A DNA stretch of 64,000 bases, from assembly GCA_958298945.1 (NCBI GenBank), contig OY282607.1, forward strand, positions 53,111,020 to 53,175,019, read 5' to 3'. Source of the stretch: Atherix ibis. Lineage: Eukaryota; Arthropoda; Insecta; Diptera; Athericidae. Positions 32,000-43,079 of this stretch are shown here, in pieces (the first letter of the stretch is position 1; every line of letters starts with the position of its first letter). A program made the translations under genes and the position numbers. The notes under the pieces were generated by a model, which worked only from the letters and a program-made list of their open reading frames with translations, did no database searches and was not told where the DNA came from.

Positions 32000-34165
32000 C
32001 AGATTAACATAACATTTTAAATGACAATCTTATGCATCATGAAATGGGAGTAAACACCCATCAGCATTTCTCCAACAAATGGAAGTTAGATTCTTCTAGA
32101 AAATCTCTAGGCCATTGTCTCTTAAGTTTCCGATGAGTGTTTCCGAGGAGGGCAGTACAGGACAATGCTCTCACAAGTGGATTATGATGATAGGATAAAT
32201 GGGAGTGAAATTTTTGATAGCAGTAAATGAACAGGTCTTGAACAAAGGGAAACATTTAGATCACGATGTATTACGTTGTTAGGAATATAAAAGGGGGCAT
32301 CAACAATTTTATGGAGGATCTTGGATTGTAAGGCCTGGACGCGATAGGAATTGGAACGTTTCGTTGAACCGCAAAGTTCAATTCCATATGTCCAAATATG
32401 TTTTATAATTTTATTGTAGATTAGAAGCTTACTTTTGGTTGTTAGTTTCGAGCGTTTGTCCAGTAGTCTAAGAAGTTGTAGGTAACGTCTGTTAGCTTCC
32501 AGTAGTCTAAGAAGTTGTAGGTAAGTCCAGTAGTCTAAGAAGTTGTAGGTAAACGTCTTTTTAGGCTTGTATGAGGGTTCCATGTTAGTCTCTTGTCCAG
32601 GTAAAGTTTATCATATTATGGAATCATGTTGCTATTAAGGTATAAAGGGGTAGGTTTTCCTTGACAAAGTGTGAAAGTAATATAAGCACTCTTCTGTTCA
32701 TTTACCCACCCTCCAGGATTGAAGGCTGTGTATGTGGAATTGTATGTTGTTGGAAGCTATGTCAGGATTTGTATTGGTGGCAAGTATGGCCGTATCGTCT
32801 GCATAAGTAGCAATGATAGTATTAGGATTAGATTGGATATCATGGGTATAAATATTATATAAAATGGGACCAAGGATACTGCCTTATATAAGAATATATT
32901 TCCGAGGATTCTGAGTTAATTACAACTTGGTAATGACGGTGGGAGAGATATGAATTTATGATAAAGTAGTATGTTGAAGAAAGAAAGCTCTTGAGTTTCC
33001 AGAAGAGTCCAGGATGCCACACACGATGAAAAGCTTCGGAGATATCTAAAAATACTCCCTGAGCAATACTCTTTCCTCTCAAGAGAACATACAATATAAT
33101 CAACAATGCGATGGGATTGCTGGATAGTGGAGTGTTCAGATCGGAATACAAATTAGTGATCAGGAATAATTTTTTCATTAACTAGGACTGGGTAGAAACG
33201 TTTTAATAGGAGTTTTTTTTTCAAAAATCTTACCAAGTATTGGCAAGAGGCTGATAGGTCTATAGGAGAAAGGAGAATTAATGGGTTTATTTGGTTTAGG
33301 AATCATTTTAATAACAGTGAATGTCCAGAGTAAAGGAAAACAGGTTGTGTTCAGGATACTATTAAAAATGTATGTAATTGAAACTAAAGCTTTTCGAGAA
33401 ATTTGCCTCAGAATAGGAGCTGTTATTAGATCATAACCACGAGCTTTTTTATTGGGAACACACAGAATAGTAGATTTAATTTCCGAGGGCCTAAAATTTT
33501 TGGGAGGAAGACTCATAGGGACTGGAAACATTAGTTCTTCGATGATTTCGTTAGTATGCGATTTGTCTTCTATATTATCATGTGGAGCAAAAGTATTAAC
33601 CAAATGTTTAGCAAATTCTTCGGCTTTTTCTTTGTCTATTTTTGCTCAGTTATCGTCATTTTGTTTCAGTGGGTGTGAAGTTCTTTTGTACGAGAGTATT
33701 CCTCTAGTGGCTTCCCATAAAGAAATATTGCCAGTAATCGATCTTATATAAATTTCATGCCGTTCATTATAGTGCTTTCTTATTTCCATTTTTAGTTCAC
33801 GTTGCAGTCGGTTAAGTTTTTGTTTGTAGCTAGGCATTCATAAGCGTTCCCACTGCGTCATTTTTTTTTCGTTAATTAATGTACGTATTTTAGTTGGTAA
33901 ATTTTGATGTTGTGATTGTGTCGTATTGTAAGAGATGTGAGCGGTTGTGACTGCATATTGTACTTGTATATATATAGTGAGATCATTTACAGCATCATTA
34001 ATGTCGTTTGCTATTTTAAACGTTCGTTTTAAGTCAATCTGTTGGTCTAATTTGTTTCTAAATATGTTCCAGTCTATTTTGCCATTTATCAGCCTAGGAT
34101 GAAGAGATTTTGAGATTGGCCTAGAATTAAGGGTAAGGAGAACAGGACTATGATCAGAGAAGAAT
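32000..34165 (-). mobile_element. Jockey-clade LINE copy, ORF2 partial
   Basis: Minus-strand Jockey element. 34165-33840 reads the end of the endonuclease (SDHSPVLLTLNSRPI), followed by the linker and reverse transcriptase: KIDKEKAEEFAKHLVNTFAP, LPPKNFRPSEIKSTIL, VIKMIPKPNKP, SYRPISLLPILGKIFEK, EHSTIQQSHRIVDYI. The C-terminal part runs to about 32060 (NNVIHRDLNVS, HRKLKRQWPRDFLEE). At least five stops or frameshifts break it. A segment near 32462-32552 is triplicated. It lies between DUF1091 genes 3 and 4. Confidence 0.88.
32462..32552. repeat. Local triplication inside the Jockey copy
   Basis: The 24-bp unit agtagtctaagaagttgtag plus gtaa occurs at 32462-32485, 32501-32524 and 32529-32552. 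The normal Jockey sequence at 22700-22745 has only one equivalent, so the expansion is local to this copy. Confidence 0.9.
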
Positions 34166-34431
34166 ATACTTAAAATACAATAAGAAAACACCCAATAATT
34201 TTATTTAATTATATAAATTGACTTTATTATATTAATAAATTTTGGACTACTTCAATTTTCATTTACAAATTTGATTGTACAAGTATTTTCGCTTAAATTC
34301 GCACGAGTGTTTTTACTTACGATAAACGTATTGTACTAAATGTAAATAAAAGCCGTTTGGCGTAACAATATCTTTATTTTATCAATAAACCGTTTAATAA
34401 TGTATAATAAATTTCAGTTTAAAACATTCAA

Positions 34432-35124
34432 TTAATTTTTACAAACATTTGTCAATTTTCTTCGGTGTAATGTAAAAGTTATTACTATCTTTACGCCTCC
34501 TAATTCATGATTTCTTTTCTCTTTGGTATATAATATAATGTTTATATACGCAATCCCACCGTTTATGTTGAAAAACAACATATCTCGAGAAATTTTAATA
34601 TTTTTGGCAAAATAATGTCCCTGTAATTAAAAAGTTTTGAAATTCGTATTTCAAATTTTAATTTGAACTTTACTTTCTCAATTGGACACTCTTTTGGCAT
34701 TCCGGGAGAAGTAAAGATAAATGATAAGAGTGGCTGTAATAAATATCCTATTCCTTTGCCTTGAAGTAAATTACAAAAATCTACCGTTCTATTAAAAAAT
34801 GTAAAAATTTTATTCCTGCTGATTGCATAAAACTCTATATGTGCCAAAATTCTGTCTATCGGTCGAAATCCGTGTACATCCAAATCCAGTATTAATGGAT
34901 TCAGTTTTAAGGCAACCAGCGAAACATTTCCGTCACTTTTGTTTGACCATTGATTTATTTTCATATTCGAAAAACAGTAGAATGTCTATAATTGCAAAAA
35001 AAATGTATAATAAAAATAAGTCCAAATTCCTATCCTTGAAGATATTTACCTTTTCACTGAAAGTAAAAACAAAAAATGACATTATACAAAGCACAATTAT
35101 GTTTGGGACTCCTCGCACGTCCAT
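34432..35124 (-). CDS. DUF1091-like secreted protein, B-type (gene 4)
   Basis: Three exons on the minus strand (35124-35050, 34985-34674, 34620-34432) give 191 residues. The introns are 64 and 53 nt, phase 0, GT..AG. Exon 1 is a signal peptide (MDVRGVPNIIVLCIMSFFVF). Exon 2, 312 nt, has TFYCFSNMKINQWS, NRTVDFCNLLQGKGIGYLL and MPKECPIEK. Exon 3 is GHYFAKNIKISRDML and NIILYTKEKRNHELGG, ending TNVCKN. Reading straight through the 53-nt second intron yields a false end, KFLEICCFST. Exon 2 and exon 3 lengths equal those of gene 2. Four cysteines are conserved. Confidence 0.87.
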
Positions 35125-36336
35125 GCTCTATTCTTTCTTATTCAGAATCTTTCAGAATCTCTATAACTAGTTTATCTATAATCAAAATTTTTCAAATAAG
35201 TTCTATAAGTTTCCATATGGTCAATCAAATCATTAACTTGTTGTGTTCTAAAAGATTACTAAATCTTTAAGACTTTTTTTCTATATACCACATGTTCGTA
35301 AACTATATGACAGTGTTCAGAACTAGTTACAATATTACTTTAATATATAATTAAAATAAGTAATGTAAAAAAATTTTAGTTGTATTTACAATTGGGTAAT
35401 ATGATGGATTCTGGTGTCAACTCTCAAAGTGATCAGTTCATTTTTGAAATTGCTTTTTCGCTTTGAATAATTTGGTTAAAACTATAAGTAAAAATAAAAC
35501 TAAAATAACGTAGAACTAAAACCAAAATTAAAACTAAGTAACTAGAATTAAGAGTCTACTCTGTATATTAGATAAAACTGATATGAGACATAATAATAAA
35601 TTAATTAAATAACAATAATTTAATAAAATAGAATAATAATTCCGGAAACCAAAATAAAAGGAAAATGCTGAAAAGTTTATTTTTTCTGTAGTGATATATA
35701 TCAAACATTATTTTTATATTGATTTTATTGGCTATATTATAAGTTTGATTATGAATTAAAAATTTTAGTTAAAACAAATAATAGTTAATCAATTCGCCTG
35801 GAAATAAAGTGAATATCATATATTTAGAGTGCAATATTGTGAAAGAAAGAGTTTGCGTTTCGATTTAACCAATTAAAAAAAAAAATTCTTCTTCTAAAAT
35901 TTCGCGTTCATATCATTGCTTTCATTGTCCATATTTTATTGGTGTTCGTTTATTTAAATATTGCAATAAATGGACTTCTCTAAATTGCGGTTTACCGATA
36001 CTCAATAGTTCGGTGATGTGACAGAACGGGTTGGCTAAAGATATAACCGATCCAGAAGCAGAAAATACACCCGTACAACAGTTAAAACTAAGCCAAAAAA
36101 AAAAAAAAAAAAACATAAATAATTGATATTAAGTAATCGATAAAGTACAATTGCAAATAACTAACATAATCAAATGTGTGTGATTTGTTACAAAAAAGTC
36201 TAATGAGAGCAAATATAAATATAATAACTTGTCGTCAACTTTTAAAATAGCAAAAAGAAAAACAAAACAAAACAAAACTTATTGCTTCGATCTACGCTAA
36301 TAGCTCACATACTCACGACGTGACATCAGTGTAGGG
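35125..36336. other. AT-rich intergenic stretch with one exon-like segment
   Basis: This is the 5' flank of gene 4. Near 35130-35165 the sequence cagaatctttcagaatct is a short direct repeat. 35937-36086 on the minus strand is an unusually GC-rich open segment (described in findings) bordered by an 18-base A-run at 36095-36112. Nothing else is recognised. Confidence 0.4.
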
Positions 36337-39300
36337 GTGCAAACATCGTACAAACATCTTTCGTCCGAATTTAGTATAATGGATGAGAATATCGGTATGT
36401 CGAAAGATATGTTGCATTTATTCCAAATGATGAAAAATGAACTAGAAAAACAAACTACAACAATTACACAGAATGTAACTGACACTTTGATGCGTTCTAT
36501 AGAGGATAAAATTCAACCAATCCTAGAGGAAAATAAAAACCTAAAACTAGAAGTACAAACATTGAACAGAAAAGTAAAATACTTGGAGGGTGCCAGCAGG
36601 AAAAATAATTTAATAATACACGGAGTCATGGAAACTGAGAAAAACTACGAAGAACTTTTTTATATGATAAGTAACACCTTGGTAAAAACCAATATCAAAA
36701 TCGAAAGATATGATATAGATAAATATTATAGACTGGGACGTAAGCATGAAAAAAAAATTAGACCCATACTAATCGCCTTTACTTCTTTTTAAAAGAAAGT
36801 AGAAATACTGAAAAACAAGATAAAAATGCCTGACCAGACTTACATAACGGAAGATTTTTCAAAGGAAACAATAGAACTACGCAAAAATTTACAGCGACAG
36901 TTGAAGCAAGAAAGAGAAAGAGGGAATGAAGCCTTTATTAAAAATAATAAACTCATAGTAAAAGGAAAACCAGAAGTTGAAAAAAGAAAAAGAGACTCGT
37001 CCTTGTCACCTGCGAACATTCAAACACCAACATTACCCACGGAAAAGGAAAAAATTACCTTAGCCCCATCCAAGTTGCACAAAACAGATGCATTTGCTTA
37101 TATGAGAGCCAGATCTCATTCAATGTCGGAGAAATACCCACAACAACAAAAAATATAGGAAATACCAGACACCGGAAACTTGAGAACAAAAAACAATAAA
37201 GAAACAACATTAATAAAAAACGAACTGATTCCCAATACGGTTGGTCACCGCGGGATGATAGACCACTACCCCCAAGAGCTTAAAGAAGAGAAGTCCAACG
37301 AAACACTACGTAAAAAACAATACTCTGAAAGTACGAAACAAAAAACGAGGAATAAATTCAACATAGCTACACTTAACACAAGATCAATAAAGTCACAAGA
37401 ATCTTTACTAGAGCTAGAACATGCATTAGAAACCGTGAACTGGGACATTATAGGCTTAAGCGACGTAAGAAGAGCGGAGGAGAAAACGGAAGAACATGAC
37501 AAATACATATTATATACGTATCACCTTAATGTAAAGGCTGGGATATACGGAGTAGGGTTTATGATTAAAAAATATTTGAAAAAAGAGATAACAGAATTCC
37601 GAGGAATATCAGACAGGATTGCCATTTTGAATATAAAACTCCCTGGATATAAAGAACCAACTTCAATAGTCCAAGTATATGCCCCAACTGAAGTTACGCA
37701 GAAAGACCTAAAAGATGAATTTTACAATAAACTTAACCAAATTATGCCTAATTTAAGTAAAACAATTATCTTAATGGGAGATTTTAACAGTCAAATTGGA
37801 AAGAGAAACAAGAACGAGGACAATATACTCGGACCATACCCTACTGGAAAAAGGAATGATAATGGACAAAGACTGATAAATTTTGCATTAGAAAATAACC
37901 TACACATCATGAACAGCTACTACAATAGAAAACAAAATAGAAAATGGACATGGGTGTCACCAGATGGGAAGACAAGAAATGAAATAGATTATATCCTCAC
38001 CAACAAACCTAAAATATTTTCGAATATTGATGTTGTCCATCAACTCAACTACAGCACAGATCACAGAATGCTTAGAGGACAAATGTACACATTAGAGCCA
38101 AAAATACCGAGGAAAATTATTCATAGTAGCAAAAAACCATTACCTCTCCCAATTGTAAGCGATATTCTAGAATCATTGAAATGTAATTTGAAAACAAAAA
38201 ACAATGCCAAATATGACGGAGAAATATGACGCTCTTGAAAACGAATTAAAGAAAGTAGAAAAAGAATCTAAAACAAAAAACAAAATTAAGGACAAAATAG
38301 GTCCAGAGGCAAGAAGTCTACTTATGCAGAGGAAGTCCATATTTAAAGACAGAAAAAGCAACAAGAAGAAGATCGAAAGTCTAAGTAAAGAAATAAATAT
38401 ACAAATCAGGAAATATAGACATGAAAAAAGGAATAATATAATAAATGATTATATAGAAAAAGCAGGAGGAGTTAGGATAACATTAAAAGAGTTTCGAGAA
38501 AGTACAAACTGGATAGACAATATGACACACCAGAAAGATAAGAGAAAGAAGACCGATAGAATCGAAATATTAGACATAGCCACGGATTACTACCGTGAGC
38601 TATACGACAACGACAAAACACCAGACGAAATCCACCAACTAACTGAAAACGATACAAATAATAACGAAGAAATTCCAAGTATACTGAAAGAAGAAGTAGA
38701 AAAAGCTATTAAATCTCAAAAAAGAGGCAAAGCACCAGGAGAAGATGGCATATCTAACGAAATTATGATAGGAACATCTGATATTATAGTAGACACTATT
38801 ACAGATTTATTTAACCAAATTTTTGAGACAGAATGTATACCTCACCAGTGGACCACGTCAACTATAATACTACTACATAAAAAGGGAAATAAAGACAACA
38901 TAAATAACTACAGACCCATCAGCCTGATGTCGAACGTATATAAAATCTTTTCCAAAATACTGTTGAATCGTTTAACAAAGACTTTGGATTAAAACCAACG
39001 CAGAGAACAAGCAGGCTTTCGCAAGGACTTTTCAACAAACGACCACATACACACCATAAAACAAGTTATCCAGAAATGTACAGAATATGGTATCAATTAC
39101 TATTTGGCGTTTGTAGACTATAATAAAGCTTTCGACTCATTAAAACATACAAAAATATGGGAAGCGCTTACAACACAAGGGGTTGAAAACAAGTACATAC
39201 AAATTGTTAAAAATATATACAAGAACATGAAAGCGAAAATAAGAACAGAAAGAGTAGGTGTATACTTCCCTATAAAAAGAGGAGTCCGACAGGGAGACCC

Positions 39301-40250
39301 ACTATCACCCAAACTTTTCTCGGCGGTGCTTGAATATATATTTAGACGTCTCGAATGGAGTCAATATGGACTAAACATTAACGGAATGCAACTAAACCAT
39401 TTAAGATTTGCAGACGATCTAATTCTAATCTCTGAAGACCCGAGAAGCCTGCAAGCAATGCTTGAACAGTTGCTGTACGAAAGCGATAAAGTCGGACTCT
39501 CCATGAATAATACAACAACCAAAGTAATGACTAATTCCGACAAAATCACCATTACAGTCAACGGCAACAAAATAGAGTACGTCGATGAATTATAACATAC
39601 CTAGGACAGATAATATCACCAAAAGACCTTACAACCAAAGAAATAAACAACAGAGTACAATTAGCATGGAAAAGATACTGGTCTCTTAAAGAAATTGTCA
39701 AAAACCCGCAGGTACCACTTAAAGCTAAGAAAAAATTTTTTGATTCCTGTATTCTACCTATCATGACATACGGATGTCAAACTTGGAGTCTAACAAAACA
39801 AAACTTACACAAACTGGAAACCTGTCAACACAGCATGGAGCGAAGTATGCTCAAAGTCAAGTTAAGAGACAAAGTAAAACTACGAACATTACGTAACCAA
39901 ACTAAAATTAACGATGTAACATACTGCATATGAAAACTAAAATGGAGTTGGGCAGGCCATATGATGAGGAGTAAACAAGGAAAATGGGCTAAGGATGCAA
40001 CCGAATGGTGTCCAAGACAAAATAAAAGAAAGAAAGGGAGGCAGCTTCTGAGATAGGAGGACGATATTCGGAAAATAGCCGGTGCTACTTGGAAGAGGAC
40101 GACTCATGACCGGAAAGTGTGGCAAGCTCTAGGGGAGGCATTTGCGGAAACGCAAGACAATCTCAAAACCGGTGTCAATTAACATAAGTGATAGTAACTT
40201 TTTTCTAAGATTGTTAAATAAAGGCTATTATTATTATTATTATTATTCCT
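36337..40250 (+). mobile_element. RTE-type non-LTR retrotransposon, nearly full length but broken
   Basis: The plus-strand coding region starts near 36379 with an N-terminal coiled-coil part (LEVQTLNRKVKYLEGASRKN) and DIDKYYRLGRKHEKKIRPI. The APE endonuclease runs 37350-38100: NIATLNTRSIKSQ, SIVQVYAPTE, ILMGDFNSQIG, TDHRMLRG. Reverse transcriptase runs 38680-39600: GKAPGEDGISNEI, NNYRPISLMSNVYKI, LAFVDYNKAFDSL, GVRQGDPLSPKLFS, and the catalytic LRFADDLILIS. The C-terminal part ends near 40181 (AGATWKRTTHD, NLKTGVN). In-frame stops at 36790, 37156 and 38990 and frameshifts near 38215 and 39590 disable it. The 3' end is an (ATT)n run at 40226-40247, as in RTE elements. Confidence 0.92.
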
Positions 40251-42008
40251 CCAGACAAACTGATTTGGTGTGGCTTTATTTTTCAGCAAGATAATGATCC
40301 AATCGACAAATAGTACTTCTGAAAATCTTTTTTTGATTATCGTTCAGATAAATAATCTTTTTGATTTAAAATTTTTAAAAAAGGGACTTTTTACTACTGC
40401 TTGGCATTAAGTTATTTTCTTTGAGTACTTTGTTTGGTCATACCAACACTTGCGGATAATATAGCCCTATTCCAGATGAGATGTTATTTTTCTTCTTCGT
40501 TTTATGAATTTATTTTTATTTTGAATTTGCTCATTATAATTTTAAATCGCGATAATTTGAACGGCAGTCTGAGCAATTAATCTTTATAGCTCTAAATTAA
40601 AATACTTTTGAATCAGTGAAGAGTTTCTTAGTCATATCAGGGACTTTGTGTTTTACTAAGCATTTTTTTCCTTCCTATATCATATGAAAAGCTTGATAAT
40701 ATAATTTAATTGTAATTACCTGAAGTTCGTTCTAATAAAAAAATATTAATGAAAATAAAATGCTCAAGAATAAATTATTAAGGTTGAATATATTTAAAAT
40801 ATATTTTAAAAAATCAGTGAATCGACTCCAATTAAATAACTACTGGTCGCGCTAGAATTAGCTGTACAATCGCTTTAAGCAATCGTTGCGAGTAATGGAT
40901 TGTAAAAAAAATATCATATTAAATGTTCAAAACTATAAATAATATTTTTTCAAAACTATTAAAGAATCATATTCTACTATTATATCGACAGTTAATATTA
41001 TTTATGGAATAAAATTTGCGCCGTTTGAAAGGCAAAAACTGAATAGGTACAACATTTTTATGAGATCAAATCTATTGGGTAGTGTTATGGTTATACTATT
41101 TTATGGCTTTTCCAGTTTGAAAAAAATTAGTGACATTTTTTTATTATAGACACTCAAATTATTGCAATTATAATTAATCAATCTTCCTGTTGACCTGTAT
41201 TTCCTCTTAAAAATAGGTCGTGTACAACATTGTGAATCAGCTGATAAAGTTAAATCAGAAAAATGTATGTAGAATTTGTAATTTTATGCCGAAATGGTTG
41301 ACTTTTTTAGAAGTTGCCATATTAAGTATTGTTTTACGAATATGTATAATTAAATTTCAATTTGGAAATTGCGCTAGAAAGTCCGTTTGTATTTTATTCA
41401 TTATTCATCGTAATATGCACTCAAGCATATTTATAAAAATTATTTCCAGCAAAAATATTTTCAAATTATTTAATTATAAATTTAAAATGTTTACGATAGA
41501 ACAATCAGAAATCATTCACAATTTATTAAACAAAATTTTAATAATCCATGTTTGAAACACACCAAAAACTATCCCGATCATTATAATTAACGGTTTCTTT
41601 TTTTTTTAAATCGGTTAAATTATTAAATCATATTTGAAATAATTTACTAATGTTACCTAAAATTCTTTTATTTTGTTGTAATATAATTTGTTGATTAAAC
41701 CTTAACAGATAATACTCATTTTATTATTTAAAATGCACACCCTTTTAGTGAAGTTTGACAGTTTAGTAATTTCTATTTGAAACATGTTAATTATTTTTAC
41801 GCTCTAAACACCTGCACGTCGTGAAAACCTTCGGAAAAAGAGAGGCCCATCAAGTTCATGTTCATGTTTGCTTATTGCATATTGTTGACATTTTACAGTT
41901 TTCTTATAATACAATTTTCTCTTAAGAATATTTAATCCTAGCTCAATCTTTGTCTTTATTGGTTCTTACCTTTCTGCTATCCTTGAATTTAATCTAATAC
42001 AATATATA
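40251..42008. other. AT-rich intergenic stretch, no gene seen
   Basis: No exon, paralogue of the DUF1091 cluster or transposon end was recognised. A plus-strand 111-codon frame at 41220-41555 has AT-driven composition (I/K/F/N-rich) and no motif. The right edge is the TA target site of the next mariner. Confidence 0.4.
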
Positions 42009-42957
42009 CGTGGTCTGTTCAAAAAGTATCGCGAATTTTGAATTTCCGCGGGTTACGTATATTCAATTTTTGTGGCGTTATGTTGGTACTCATGTCTTTC
42101 ACTTAGGGCAATAAGTTCGACCATTTTGAATGTACAGTTAATTTTTGATTAATTAGCAGCTTAATAAAGCTGCTTTGCTTGCACGTGTTTTGGCTCGTCT
42201 TCGATTTTTGCCCATTCCAAAAAATGGATCAAAGAATCTGTATCAAATTTTGTATGAAAAACAAAATTAATTGCGCGGGCGCATTCCGAATGTTGACTGT
42301 GGCATATGGTGAAGCTACCTTGGACCGAAGCAACGTTTATCGGTGGTACAAAATGTTCTCAGAGGGGCGAGAAGATGGGAACGACGAAAAGCGTGCCGGA
42401 CGCCCAAGCACATCAACAACAGACAAAAACATTGATGAAGTGAAGAAAATAGTATTGGTCAATCGTCGAATCACCGTTAGAGAAGTTGCTGAGGAGTTAA
42501 ACATATCGATTGGCTCGTGACATTCGAATTTTACCAATGATTTGGTCGTGCGACAGGTCGCCTCGAAATTCGTACCAAAATTGCTCAATTTTTGGCCAAA
42601 AAACGAATCGTTGCTTGTGCGCGAATTTTTGGCCAAAAATAACACACTAATAATGCCGCAACCACCGTATTCCCCAAATCTGGCCTGTGACTTTTCTTGT
42701 TTCTGAAACTGAAGATCCCCATGAAAGGATGATGCTACGCTACGATTGAGGAGATAAAGACGGCATCGAAGGGAGGAGCTGAACAAGATCACAAAAAATT
42801 ATTTTTTGGAGTGCTTCGAGGATTGGAAAAAACGTTGGCACAAGTGTATAATATCTGGTGGGGATAACTTTAAAAAGGACCAAATAGATATTCATGAATA
42901 AAAAAATAATTTTTGAAAAAAAACAAAAAAATCACGATACTTTTTGAACAGACCTCG
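42009..42957 (+). mobile_element. Mariner with both ends (ggtctgttcaaaaag family), internally deleted
   Basis: A 949-bp element flanked by TA (42007-42008 and 42958-42959) with inverted ends cgtggtctgttcaaaaagta and its complement. The transposase is on the plus strand: MDQRICIKFCMKNKINCAGA near 42223, then RPSTSTTDKNIDEV, VREVAEELNISIGS, and after a stop FVPKLLNFWP. The middle, with the first two catalytic Asp residues, is deleted. It resumes at ESLLVREFLAKN with PPYSPNLACDFFLF, where the residues around the third Asp are altered. It is the best-bounded member of a family also present at 7614 and 21763. Confidence 0.9.
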
Positions 42958-43079
42958 TATATATGATAATATTTTATTTATCTTTATTATGATATTTTAA
43001 AAAATATGCTTACATCCTAAGCTTAACCTTAACCCTTAAATCTACTCTTTTAAACTAAACATGCATTTTTATACAATTA

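Noticed and set aside
40226..40247. (ATT)n run considered as an independent microsatellite
   Set aside because: It is the tail of the RTE element, directly following its 3' untranslated region.
41220..41555. 111-codon plus-strand frame
   Set aside because: I/K/F/N-rich composition as expected by chance in AT-rich DNA; no signal peptide, cysteine pattern or splice partner.
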